A DNA stretch of 49,462 nt from Bacteroidales bacterium (GTDB lineage: Bacteria > Bacteroidota > Bacteroidia > Bacteroidales > Paludibacteraceae): the NCBI GenBank assembly GCA_900767595.1, contig CAAFZS010000033.1:1-49462 (forward strand). The letters run 5' to 3'. How positions within the stretch are numbered: the first letter of the stretch is position 1; each line of letters begins with the position of its first letter. A program made the position numbers and the translations under genes. Below the pieces are notes generated by a model. That model was not told the DNA's origin, searched no databases, and saw only the letters and a program-made list of their open reading frames with translations. This document shows positions 1-8,300 of this stretch, one piece after another.

Positions 1-1064
1 ACCCATTTGATACCTCCCGAGGTACTACCGCTACATGCACCCGTGAACATCATAAAGAACACCACTACCCACATCAGCTGCGGCCACGTGGTGTAATCCG
101 AGATGACATATCCGGTCGAGGTCAACGCACTGGCAGCCATAAAGAACCCGTGACGGAACGAGGACTCCAGATCATAGTGATGAACAAATAAACCGACAGC
201 GATAGCCACCGTACAAACAATGACCGCTCCGATATACCAACGCGCTTCTTCGTCCGCAACCAGTCGCCTGACATTACCCCGCAAACAGTGAATGAGTAAG
301 GCAAAGTTAATACCCGAGAGGAACATAAAGAACGCAATCGTATATTGAATAGCGGGATTACAACTGATAAGCGAATCGTTGTAGGTACCAAAACCACCCG
401 TGGCAATCGTAGAGAACGATTGACAGATGGCATCAAAAACATCCATCCCAAATACATGCAATAAAACAGCGGCTATAATAGTGAGACCAATATACAACCC
501 CCAGAGTATCTTCGCCGTGTCGGCAATACGAGGGGATAGTTTTTCATAATAAACACCCGTCATCTCCGCCGCGTACAACTGCATTCCGCCTAAACCGAAC
601 ATCGGGAGCAAGGCTAAACACAAAACAATCATTCCCAAACCTCCTACCCATTGGGTCAAAGACCGCCAAAACAGAATACCATGCGTCTGCGCCTCCACAT
701 TATCCATAATCGTCGCGCCCGTGGTGGTGAAACCCGACATGGTCTCAAACCACGCGTCCGTAACACTGTCTATCGCTCCGCTCAAGAAATACGGCAACAT
801 ACCGAAAGCGGAAAAGACCAGCCACACCGAAGCCACAATCACATACCCCTCCCGTTCGCTGACTTGACTGGAAGCATTGCGACCTAAAAGCAACCCGATT
901 AATCCGCCAATCAAGGTGATAACCGTGGAAACAATAAACGCCATCGTGTCCGTCTCTTGATACCACAAAGTGACACCTAAGGCTAACGCCATAAACAACG
1001 TCTCAAAGAGCAATAATGCTCCCATCGTACGGAAGATAATCTTTAAATTAAACGCTCTCGTCAT
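1..1064 (-). CDS. trkH: TrkH-family potassium uptake membrane protein (3' end outside window)
   Basis: Integral-membrane channel subunit of a Trk/Ktr K+ uptake system, working with the cytoplasmic TrkA regulator encoded just upstream. The frame is open from the ATG at 1064 to the window edge (354 codons seen). It begins MTRAFNLKIIF and shows the four selectivity-filter loops of the family: TTTGATI near residue 110, TIATGGFG near 218, LTSTGY near 313 and STSGGIK near 346, set among hydrophobic segments. Its ATG overlaps the trkA stop (ATGA), so the two are translationally coupled. The last part of the protein lies beyond the left edge. Family assignment is firm; ion preference (K+ versus Na+-coupled) cannot be read from sequence alone. 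Confidence 0.95.
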   Translation of the reverse strand, partial: MTRAFNLKIIFRTMGALLLFETLFMALALGVTLWYQETDTMAFIVSTVITLIGGLIGLLLGRNASSQVSEREGYVIVASVWLVFSAFGMLPYFLSGAIDSVTDAWFETMSGFTTTGATIMDNVEAQTHGILFWRSLTQWVGGLGMIVLCLALLPMFGLGGMQLYAAEMTGVYYEKLSPRIADTAKILWGLYIGLTIIAAVLLHVFGMDVFDAICQSFSTIATGGFGTYNDSLISCNPAIQYTIAFFMFLSGINFALLIHCLRGNVRRLVADEEARWYIGAVIVCTVAIAVGLFVHHYDLESSFRHGFFMAASALTSTGYVISDYTTWPQLMWVVVFFMMFTGACSGSTSGGIKW

Positions 1065-2398
1065 TCTTTGAAGAATTTATCTAATTGACGAATAACATCG
1101 CTCTTGCAGAAAACCACTACCTTATCGTTCTCCATAATTTGAGTATCCCCATTAACCAAAATACCTTCGCCTGCACGAACGATACCTCCTATATTCACAT
1201 TCTTCGGGAAACGCATATTGCGAATCTTACCTCGCGTGATGCGACTGCCCGGCATCGCCCTAAACTCCACTACCTGCGCATCGGCATTGGTGAGGTTACG
1301 AACATTGAGTACACTGGCATCCAACAGCAGCTGGTAGATATAACTGGCGGTAATCATCTTTTTATTGAGCACCGTACCGATATCCAAACCTTCTGCCATA
1401 GGGATATAATCGATATTCTCCACTTCGGCAATCGTCTTGCGAATACCAAAACGTTTGGCGGCAAGACAAGCAAAAATATTCGCCTCGCTCTTATCCGCTA
1501 CCGCTACTACCGCATCCGCATCCTGGATACCCTCCTCTCGCAACATCTCCATATCACCGGCATCCCCATTGATGATGAGCGCGCGCTCTAACTTCTCACT
1601 CAAACGATAACAGATATCTTTATTCGGCTCGAAAATCTTTATATTAACCGAACTTGGCAACTGCTGTACCGCCTTTTGCGCAATACGACTGCCTCCGATG
1701 AAAAAGACATTCTTAATCTCTCGCTCCGTCTTACCAAATTGCTCACGCATAAACTTCATCTCATCACGAATGCAGACAACGTATGCCAAATCACCGGGTT
1801 CAATCGTATCCTGACCCGTGGGAATAAGCGTGCGACTCTCGCGCTTGATAGCCACTACACGGTAACGACCATGACTGAAATATCCCGACTCAAAGGCGTG
1901 CCCAATCACCGGAGCTCCGTCATATACCTTCACTACACATAACTCCAAAGCATCATCGCATAAGGAGATATGATAACGCAACCAGTTGGTCTTTAATGAT
2001 TCGCAAATCTCGTTGGCTGCCAAAACCTCCGGATAAATGAGGTGCGTCAACCCCAAGTTATTAAAAATCGGACGGTTCTCCGGCAATAAATATTCGTAAT
2101 TATCAATACGCGCCAACGTCTTCTTCGCTCCTAACTGATTGGCTAAGATACAAGCCGTCAGATTTGTCGTCTCTTCAGGCGTGACCGCAATGAATAAGTC
2201 CGCATCCTTGACACCCACTCCCTCCAAATCATGAAGAGAGGTGGCATTACCTAAACGCTCCATGATGTCGTACGTCGTTTCTAACATACCGAGCCGTTCT
2301 TGACTCTCATCCAAGAGCGTGATGTCCATGTTCTCGCGGGAGAGTAACTTGGCCAAATGTGTGCCTACTTCTCCAGCACCTGCAATAATGATTCGCAT
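1061..2398 (-). CDS. trkA: Trk system potassium transporter, regulatory subunit TrkA
   Basis: Cytoplasmic NAD-binding gating subunit of the Trk K+ channel. The 445-aa protein has two tandem RCK modules: the first opens with the Rossmann glycine motif GAGEVGTHLAKLL (residues 6-18), the second with FFIGGSRIAQKAV (around 235-247), each followed by a TrkA-C type domain. Length is normal for the double-RCK form. The start overlaps the 3' end of dxs by 34 bp and the stop overlaps the trkH start by 4 bp, so expression depends on the dxs promoter. The order dxs-trkA-trkH is, from memory, common in Bacteroidales. Confidence 0.95.
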   Translation of the reverse strand: MRIIIAGAGEVGTHLAKLLSRENMDITLLDESQERLGMLETTYDIMERLGNATSLHDLEGVGVKDADLFIAVTPEETTNLTACILANQLGAKKTLARIDNYEYLLPENRPIFNNLGLTHLIYPEVLAANEICESLKTNWLRYHISLCDDALELCVVKVYDGAPVIGHAFESGYFSHGRYRVVAIKRESRTLIPTGQDTIEPGDLAYVVCIRDEMKFMREQFGKTEREIKNVFFIGGSRIAQKAVQQLPSSVNIKIFEPNKDICYRLSEKLERALIINGDAGDMEMLREEGIQDADAVVAVADKSEANIFACLAAKRFGIRKTIAEVENIDYIPMAEGLDIGTVLNKKMITASYIYQLLLDASVLNVRNLTNADAQVVEFRAMPGSRITRGKIRNMRFPKNVNIGGIVRAGEGILVNGDTQIMENDKVVVFCKSDVIRQLDKFFKE

Positions 2399-4305
2399 AA
2401 ACCTTCTTTATCTAATTTAAGCATTTGATACAATTCCTTCGTAGAACCATGCTCTACAAACGTATTCGGGATACCCAAACGGGTAACACTCGCCTTATAT
2501 CCCTTATCCGCAAAATATTCCAATACAGCCGAACCTAATCCGCCGCTAATCATTCCGTCCTCCACCGTCACCACCTTATCAAAGTGCGTACCCACATAGT
2601 CCAATATGTCCGTATCCATCGGCTTTAACCATAGCATATTCCAATGCGCAATTTCTTCTCTTGCAGGCGAAGCCGGTCTTTCAGCGTAGCGGTCGTTCAG
2701 CGTAGCGATCGTTTCTTCTACCACGCACCCGATCGCCCCAAGGCTCAGCACCGCCACTTTTCCCTCTTTTCTCAAACATCTACCCTTACCCACTTCTAAA
2801 CTTGCTAAACCTGTTAAACCCGCTAAACCCATCGAAGGCACCCGTCCCCTCGGATACCGAATCGCAATCGGTCCTTCCACCTCTTTGGCGAGGTGCATCA
2901 TCTGTCTAAGGTCATCTGCTACCATCGGCGCTGCAATCGTCATATTCGGTACAGGACGCAAGTACGCCAAATCGAGCAAGCCGTGGTGCGTGGCACCGTC
3001 ATTGCCCACAATACCGGCACGGTCGATACAAAGCACAACGTGTAACTTAGGCAACGCCACATCGTGGATGATGTTATCGTAAGCGCGTTGCATAAAACTC
3101 GAATAGATATTACAATAAGGAATAACTCCCTCTTTCGCCAATCCTGCGGAGAACGTCACCGCGTGCCCTTCGGCAATGCCGACATCGAAGACACGCTCGG
3201 GAATCTGCTCTTGCATAATCGTCATTGAGCATCCGCTCGGCATCGCGGGTGTGACACCCACCACGCGTTTATCCTCCTTGGCAATCTCCAAGAGCGTCTG
3301 ACCAAACACCTCTTGCCATAACGGAAGATAATCGTTTGCGCCCTCTGTCTTTTGTCCTTGTTCCTTTGTCCTTGTTCCTGTTTCCACATTGAACTCTCCC
3401 GGGGCGTGCCAAACCGTCTGGTTCTGCTCCGCAGGAGCATAGCCCTTGCCTTTCTTCGTGATGATATGCAGCACCTTCGGACCCCGATGGTTCTTGATTT
3501 CGCTTAAGATACGGACAAGATCCACCACATTATGCCCGTCGGCAGGACCGAAATAACGGATGTCCAAACCTTGGAAGATATTGTTCGGCTGGCGCGTGAG
3601 AATCGTCTTGAGGTTATTCGTGAACCGACGCAACGTATCCGTCTTGCGGTCGTTGACGAGATGCAGTTTTCGGGCTATCCGGTATAAGTTCCACCGTACA
3701 CGGTTATAGCACGAACTCGTCGTTATATTCACCAGATACTGCGTGAACCCACCGTGAATAGGATCAATCGCCATATTGTTATCGTTGAGCACAATGAGCA
3801 GGTTGTTCTTATCCATCGAGGTGTTATTCAATCCCTCAAACGCCAAGCCACCCGTCATCGCTCCATCTCCGATAATCGCCACTACGTTAGGAGTATTTCC
3901 TAATATTTCGTGTGCTACTTCGATGCCGAGGGCTGCGGAGATACTGTTGCTGGCGTGACCGGCAATGAAAGCATCATACTCGCTCTCCGCAGGAGTGGGG
4001 AAGGGGGCTAAGCCTTTGAACTGACGATTCGTGTGGAAACGGTCACGACGACCGGTTAAGATCTTATGTGCATAAGCCTGGTGACCGACATCCCAAATCA
4101 GTTTGTCGTAGGGCGTGTCAAAGACGTAGTGCAACGCCACCGTCAATTCAATTGTGCCTAAAGATGAAGCCAGATGCCCGGGGTTGTGACTGAGTTCCTG
4201 AATGATAAAATCACGCAATTCGTTACACAAATCGGGCAATTGCTCCACCGAAAGATTCTTCAAATCTTTAGGGGAATTGATCGTATGTAGATAGCGATAA
4301 TCCAT
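2365..4305 (-). CDS. dxs: 1-deoxy-D-xylulose-5-phosphate synthase with repeat-encoded insertions
   Basis: First enzyme of the MEP isoprenoid pathway: thiamine-diphosphate-dependent condensation of pyruvate and glyceraldehyde-3-phosphate. The thiamine-binding GDGAMTGG lies near residues 145-152 and the catalytic-glutamate segment VGIAEGHAVTFSAG near 375-388. I chose the ATG at 4305 (MDYRYLHTI) because an upstream in-frame ATG at 4317 lies inside the promoter -7 box; the protein is then 646 aa, slightly long for the family. The excess maps to three low-complexity insertions made of DNA repeats: heptads at residues about 306-319 (TGTRTKEQGQ), nonamers at 491-504 (GLAGLTGLASL) and three mini-hairpin units at about 532-548 (LNDRYAERPASPA). 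All are in frame and fall between conserved blocks, so the enzyme is probably active. Confidence 0.95.
   Translation of the reverse strand: MDYRYLHTINSPKDLKNLSVEQLPDLCNELRDFIIQELSHNPGHLASSLGTIELTVALHYVFDTPYDKLIWDVGHQAYAHKILTGRRDRFHTNRQFKGLAPFPTPAESEYDAFIAGHASNSISAALGIEVAHEILGNTPNVVAIIGDGAMTGGLAFEGLNNTSMDKNNLLIVLNDNNMAIDPIHGGFTQYLVNITTSSCYNRVRWNLYRIARKLHLVNDRKTDTLRRFTNNLKTILTRQPNNIFQGLDIRYFGPADGHNVVDLVRILSEIKNHRGPKVLHIITKKGKGYAPAEQNQTVWHAPGEFNVETGTRTKEQGQKTEGANDYLPLWQEVFGQTLLEIAKEDKRVVGVTPAMPSGCSMTIMQEQIPERVFDVGIAEGHAVTFSAGLAKEGVIPYCNIYSSFMQRAYDNIIHDVALPKLHVVLCIDRAGIVGNDGATHHGLLDLAYLRPVPNMTIAAPMVADDLRQMMHLAKEVEGPIAIRYPRGRVPSMGLAGLTGLASLEVGKGRCLRKEGKVAVLSLGAIGCVVEETIATLNDRYAERPASPAREEIAHWNMLWLKPMDTDILDYVGTHFDKVVTVEDGMISGGLGSAVLEYFADKGYKASVTRLGIPNTFVEHGSTKELYQMLKLDKEGLCESLLQVLEK
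2661..2710 (-). repeat. Three mini-hairpin repeat units inside dxs
   Basis: Read on the minus strand, three consecutive units share the frame GAYC-arm-NNN-arm-TGMA: GATC GC TAC GC TGAAC, GACC GC TAC GC TGAAA, and GACC GGC TTC GCC TGCAA. The arms are complementary in each. The same unit type forms the array at 22031-22183. Here it is translated in frame as part of Dxs. Confidence 0.8.
2792..2829 (-). repeat. Nonamer tandem repeat inside dxs
   Basis: Four degenerate 9-bp units on the minus strand (GGGTTTAGC, GGGTTTAAC, AGGTTTAGC, AAGTTTAGA) encode GLAGLTGLASLE. The period of 9 keeps the frame constant. Confidence 0.75.
3348..3385 (-). repeat. Heptad tandem repeat inside dxs
   Basis: On the plus strand the 7-bp units TCTTTTG, TCCTTGT, TCCTTTG, TCCTTGT, TCCTGTT follow one another without gaps. 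They encode the insert TGTRTKEQGQKTE between the N-terminal thiamine-binding domain and the central domain of Dxs. Confidence 0.75.
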
Positions 4306-4314
4306 AATTTCGCG

Positions 4315-4345
4315 CAAAGGTACTACAAATATTTGAAATATGCAA
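4315..4345 (-). promoter_or_regulatory. dxs-trkA-trkH promoter
   Basis: Minus-strand TACCTTTG (-7 box, 4322-4315) lies exactly 20 nt after TTG (4345-4343; context TTGCATATTT). Only 9 nt separate the -7 box from the dxs ATG at 4305, so the mRNA should be almost leaderless. Confidence 0.8.
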
Positions 4346-4392
4346 GTTTTTTTGAAAAATTAGACAAAAAATGCAAAAAATGTCGAATTTAT

Positions 4393-4423
4393 TTGGTGGT
4401 TTCAAAAAAAAGTTGTAATTTTG
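4393..4423 (+). promoter_or_regulatory. rpsU promoter
   Basis: TTG (4393-4395), a 20-nt spacer, then TAATTTTG (4416-4423). Transcription would start near 4429, giving a leader of about 60 nt, long for this window and carrying the Shine-Dalgarno sequence. Confidence 0.8.
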
Positions 4424-4472
4424 CAGTCCCTTTCGTGGTATGACGTTTTTTAACCCGCGAAATGGTGTAGTT

Positions 4473-4484
4473 AGAAAGGAGGTG
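4473..4484 (+). promoter_or_regulatory. Perfect extended Shine-Dalgarno of rpsU
   Basis: AGAAAGGAGGTG matches the complement of the usual 16S rRNA 3' end over 12 nt and ends 6 nt before the ATG at 4491. Other genes in the window lack anything comparable. In Bacteroidota, bS21 is reported to help sequester the anti-Shine-Dalgarno, and rpsU with a strong Shine-Dalgarno is the known exception, fitting autoregulation by bS21. Confidence 0.85.
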
Positions 4485-4490
4485 TATGCA

Positions 4491-4685
4491 ATGATCGTAG
4501 TACCCGTAAAAGAAGGCGAGAATATCGAACGCGCCATTAAGAAGTTTAAACGCAAATTCGACAAGACCGGTGTCATCAAAGAGCTCCGCGCTCGTCAGCA
4601 ATTCAACAAGCCGTCTGAGCTCAAACGAGTTAAGATGCAGCACGCTATCTATGTGCAACAATTGCATGCCCACGATGATATGTAA
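4491..4685 (+). CDS. rpsU: 30S ribosomal protein bS21
   Basis: Small-subunit ribosomal protein S21, 64 aa, basic, starting MIVVPVKEGENIERAIKKFK and including the family core KFKRKFDKTGVIKELRARQ. It sits at the 3' end of 16S rRNA on the 30S platform. The start at 4491 is fixed by the Shine-Dalgarno at 4473-4484; an upstream in-frame ATG (4440) would add a non-conserved 17-aa tail. The gene is monocistronic, with its own promoter and an intrinsic terminator, and is divergent from dxs. Confidence 0.96.
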   Translation: MIVVPVKEGENIERAIKKFKRKFDKTGVIKELRARQQFNKPSELKRVKMQHAIYVQQLHAHDDM

Positions 4686-4704
4686 TTGATAGTACATTAT
4701 CTAC

Positions 4705-4736
4705 AAAGAGGGGGAGGCCAATTGGTCTCCCTCTTT
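4705..4736 (+). terminator. Intrinsic terminator of rpsU
   Basis: A stem of AAAGAGGGGGAGGCC and GGTCTCCCTCTTTT around an AATT loop, with one bulge, runs into a short T-rich stretch 20 bp after the rpsU stop. Confidence 0.8.
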
Positions 4737-4763
4737 TGTGTAGTTTTCCATTCACCCATTACC

Positions 4764-5198
4764 TTACTTCCACTCCGGGATGATGGGATCGGGAATGCCG
4801 AGGCTGGCATCGAGTACGAAGGCAGGGAAGGACTTCGCCTCGTAGATGCGGTGGAGCTTATCGCAGTACCATTGCATCGTCAATGCCGAACCTTGTGCAG
4901 GTTGCTCGATATAGAGCAAGTAGCGACCAAGGTCGGTAGATTGGGGTGCGCCCGAGGACAGCACTTTTCCGTCCTGACCGAAGACAGCCATCTTGTCCCC
5001 TGCGGACACATAGTCCGCAAAGAGGACAGGGATAGACACAACAGCGGTCATCGAACCGTAGGTCTGATGTGAAGGCTCGTACTTCCACTCGGGAGTGGAA
5101 GCCGAACCGGGTTCTAATAGCGGGTCAATCGTGGGTTTGGGTTTGCAACCCAACAATACTACAGTGGCAATCATTGCCAAAATTATACTTTTTTTCAT
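4764..5198 (-). CDS. Small secreted lipoprotein, companion of the giant surface protein
   Basis: A 144-aa protein with a lipoprotein signal (hydrophobic LAMIATVVLLGC; lipid-modified Cys18) followed by a Pro-rich linker. The rest, from about residue 45, follows a pattern that I also see near residues 2595-2660 of the giant protein next door: an aspartate/glycine turn (AGDKMAVFGQDG), a beta strand ending in LLYIEQPAQGS, then TMQWYCDKLHRIYEAKSF. I read it as a small beta-sandwich module found in Bacteroidota surface proteins; its ligand is unknown. It is last in the surface-protein unit, separated from the giant gene by 83 bp filled with two kinds of heptad repeat. Function is unassigned. Confidence 0.75.
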   Translation of the reverse strand: MKKSIILAMIATVVLLGCKPKPTIDPLLEPGSASTPEWKYEPSHQTYGSMTAVVSIPVLFADYVSAGDKMAVFGQDGKVLSSGAPQSTDLGRYLLYIEQPAQGSALTMQWYCDKLHRIYEAKSFPAFVLDASLGIPDPIIPEWK

Positions 5199-5203
5199 TG
5201 TCT

Positions 5204-5244
5204 TTAGTTTTTAGTCGTTAGTTTTTAGTCGTTAGTTTTAGGCG
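5204..5244 (-). repeat. Heptad repeats between giant gene and lipoprotein gene (TTAGTTT/TTAGTCG)
   Basis: Plus-strand units TTAGTTT and TTAGTCG alternate five times, then a degenerate TAGGCG. Period 7, no recognisable gene. It sits directly upstream of the lipoprotein start codon. Confidence 0.8.
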
Positions 5245-5260
5245 AGTAAAACCCTACTCC

Positions 5261-5302
5261 TCATTCCTCAATCCTCATTCCTCAATCCTTTATCCTCATT
5301 CC
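5261..5302 (-). repeat. Heptad repeats carrying the giant gene's stop codon
   Basis: Plus-strand units TCATTCC, TCAATCC, TCATTCC, TCAATCC, TTTATCC, TCATTCC form an exact period-7 tract. The giant gene terminates inside it: its TGA (5284-5282) is the final triplet of the minus-strand unit GGATTGA, and the last residues GMRIKD are encoded by the repeat. Confidence 0.85.
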
Positions 5303-8300
5303 ATCAATCGTGTAGCGTTTGCCATTGCGCAGAATCACAATCCGTCCCTCATCAAATACCTTCATCGGTTGGCCGCCAAAGAGTAGCATGAGCGGGTGTC
5401 GGATATTTCCGGTAGGAGCAAACGCCTCGTATTTAACGGTGGTGGTAGAGATGGTGTTCTCATCCTTCTCGTTGAGTACGAAGGTCAAGGTGCTACCCTT
5501 CTCTGCTTGGGCGGACAAGAACCAGAGGGTGGTGCCGTCGCTCATGACGACAGGCATTGCTTCACCGGCGAACTCGCCATTAGCGTAAGCGGTGATGGTG
5601 GCCGGTGTTGTCAAGGAATCGACTACCACTTGCGCCACGATCGGCATATTGGTGGAATGATGAGTTGAACCGCTACGCTCAATGATGGATTGATGATTGT
5701 ATTCCATCTTCGGGGCGCGACGGGTCAAGTTCTCCGGATAGTAAGTAAACGAAGTCGAGCCGGAGTTATTGCGATAGAGCATATAACCCTCACCTGTACG
5801 CATAGCTTGCAAGGAGCCTCTCCATTGTGCGCCGTCGAACATTGCGAACTCGTGATAGCCGTTGACTATATCGCCCTCCAAAGCTTTGTCATAGTAGTCT
5901 GCCAAAGCCATATTGATAGGAGCGTTATACTCAAGCAGGTAAGGCAGGTCGTTCCATCCGTTAACCAAATGAACGGTGCGCGGTTCGCTTTCAGTGAAGC
6001 GTTTGCCTGCCACTTCGAGTACTTTATTGGTGTTGCTCTTGAACATATACGTCTTGAGGCATGACATCGGATTGAAGCCTGTAGAACCGGTAGATATCTC
6101 CCACTGACCTTGGTTATAGGTGGCTACACCGGCACCCTCGAAAGCGGTCTTGATTTGTTCGTAGTTGGAGAATCCGCTCGGGGAGACAAAGGAGGTGTAG
6201 ATATCGCTCGGTTTGACATAGAAACTGAGCCAGTTCCAACCGGTAGAGACGGAGATGTTCTGTACCTCATTATCCATAGGTGTCAATACGATGGGTTTCG
6301 AAGCCGTACCGTATGTCTTGTTGGCAGCGAAGGTGATTGTCCCTTCGGAAGGATCAAGGACATAGGTCTTTCCCGTAGCCGCTTGCCAGAGACGGATAGT
6401 AATCGGTTGCTGCTGTTCCGCAAAGTTACTATTGCCGTAAATCTTCATATAGAGGTTAGCCATATCGGTATTGGGGGCAGAGATATTGGCTGTACCTACG
6501 CAGGTGTTGCCGATAAAGGTACCTACTATGTCGCGAGCATCGGTATCGATATAGTCGCCTATATGGTTGGCATTAGGCAGGCGGACTTGTCCTATGAGGT
6601 TCATCGTTTGGTCAAGACCGGTCGGTACTCCCCAGTTGGGTTTATTGCCGTTGACGGTGACGGAGAGTAATAACTGGTCAGTCAAGCCGTTTTGGTCCGT
6701 AAGGCGGATGATGGTGTTATAGGTACCTACACCGAGGTCCTTATGGATGGAGAAGGTTATGTTCTTTTCCTCCTCGGGTTGCATCATCCCGACGGTCTCG
6801 CTCACTTGCAGCCAAGTCGGCATATCTTCGAGGGTGAAGTACATCCGCTTGCCGGATTTGTTGATGATAGGCATGATGAAGGTTGTGTCGCGTCCCGCGG
6901 GTTTATTTATATGGCGGGTGTTCACCAGCCAGTTAATTACATTGCGGTCCACATACGTACACCAAACGATAGGATTGAGCAATCGGTTGCCGCGTAGGTC
7001 TTCTACATCGCGCAGCGAGAAGAAGACGGTACGGTGATTGATTTCCTCATCCGGCATATTGAGGTTAATAACAAGGTCATTGATACGCGAAGTCCAGTTG
7101 AAGTGCATCTTCTCGTACTCATTATCCTTGCAGACAGGAGCGCTGTTTTGGACAGCCATACTCTCGGCATCGGTGAGAACAACTGTATCGTTCTTATTGA
7201 CCCAATTGCCATTGGCGTCCCGTGTCTTTTTAGCGTTATACGGACTATAATGGGTCTCATAAACGCTATAGTCGTTTAGTACACGGCGATAGAACGGCAG
7301 GTGGCAAGTCAGTCCCATCTCCACGCCGGTCGGAGCATAGGTATAGAAGGCTTTGAGATAGGATTCCGGCATCGCCATTTCCCACATCGAAAGGTTATCG
7401 ATATATCCTGTCAGTCCTTGACCGATAAACGCTTGGTTACCGGAGATAGCCCAAGAGGTAAAGAACGAGCCGTTGCTTCTGTCGGCTACTTCGCCATCGA
7501 CATAGAGCGCGGTGTAGTTCTCGCTGCGGCTGACAACGACGGTAAGGTTGTGCCATTCGCCATCGGCATAGTTGCCGGTAGCCGTCAGTTGACGACCGGC
7601 TTGACGGGCAACTATCTGTCCGTTCTCCAAACCGATAAATACTTTTCCTTCCTCGTCGGAGTTGAACCCGTTCAATCCGCTACCGAACAATAACGCATGA
7701 GTGGTAGTCGGTTCGGCTTGGAACCACATCGAGAAGGTGAAGTCAGAGTTGGCACCTTTATTGAAATAGGTATCTTTGAGTTGAACGCCCTGTTCGTTGC
7801 CATTGAATTGGAGGGACAATCCTTGCGGTTTGCTCCATGTGCAACTATTCAATGTCAGGTCGGCTCCGTGGGCTTGGTCTTTAGCTATTCTGCCGCGACC
7901 TTCGTCCATTGGCCAGTAAGCGATCAGTCCGTTTTCGCCTCCTCTCAAACCTTTGAGTTGCAGGTCGGCTACATCGCCTTGGGTCAATGTCTTGTTCCAT
8001 ACGCTGACATCTGCCATTCGTCCTTGGAAAGCGGTTGTGCCGGAACCTAAGGTGAATGTACCATTGGCATTATAGCTATCAACCGTACCGGAACCTAAAG
8101 GAGTTGTTCCTGCATAGAAGCGAACCGTTCCGTCCTCGGAATAAGTAACCGTCACTTGTGTGAAGGTCGTCATGATGGTCTTCATCTCATCAGAAGGTAT
8201 GGTTGTTCCGTTAATGGTAGCATAGAGTTGTTGATTACTCTTTTGTCCAAACTCGAAGGTGTTATTACCGGAAGCATGGGTGATGTAGGTCATCTCGCCA

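Noticed and set aside
4440..4490. Longer rpsU start
   Set aside because: The added residues are not S21-like and the perfect Shine-Dalgarno fixes the start at 4491.
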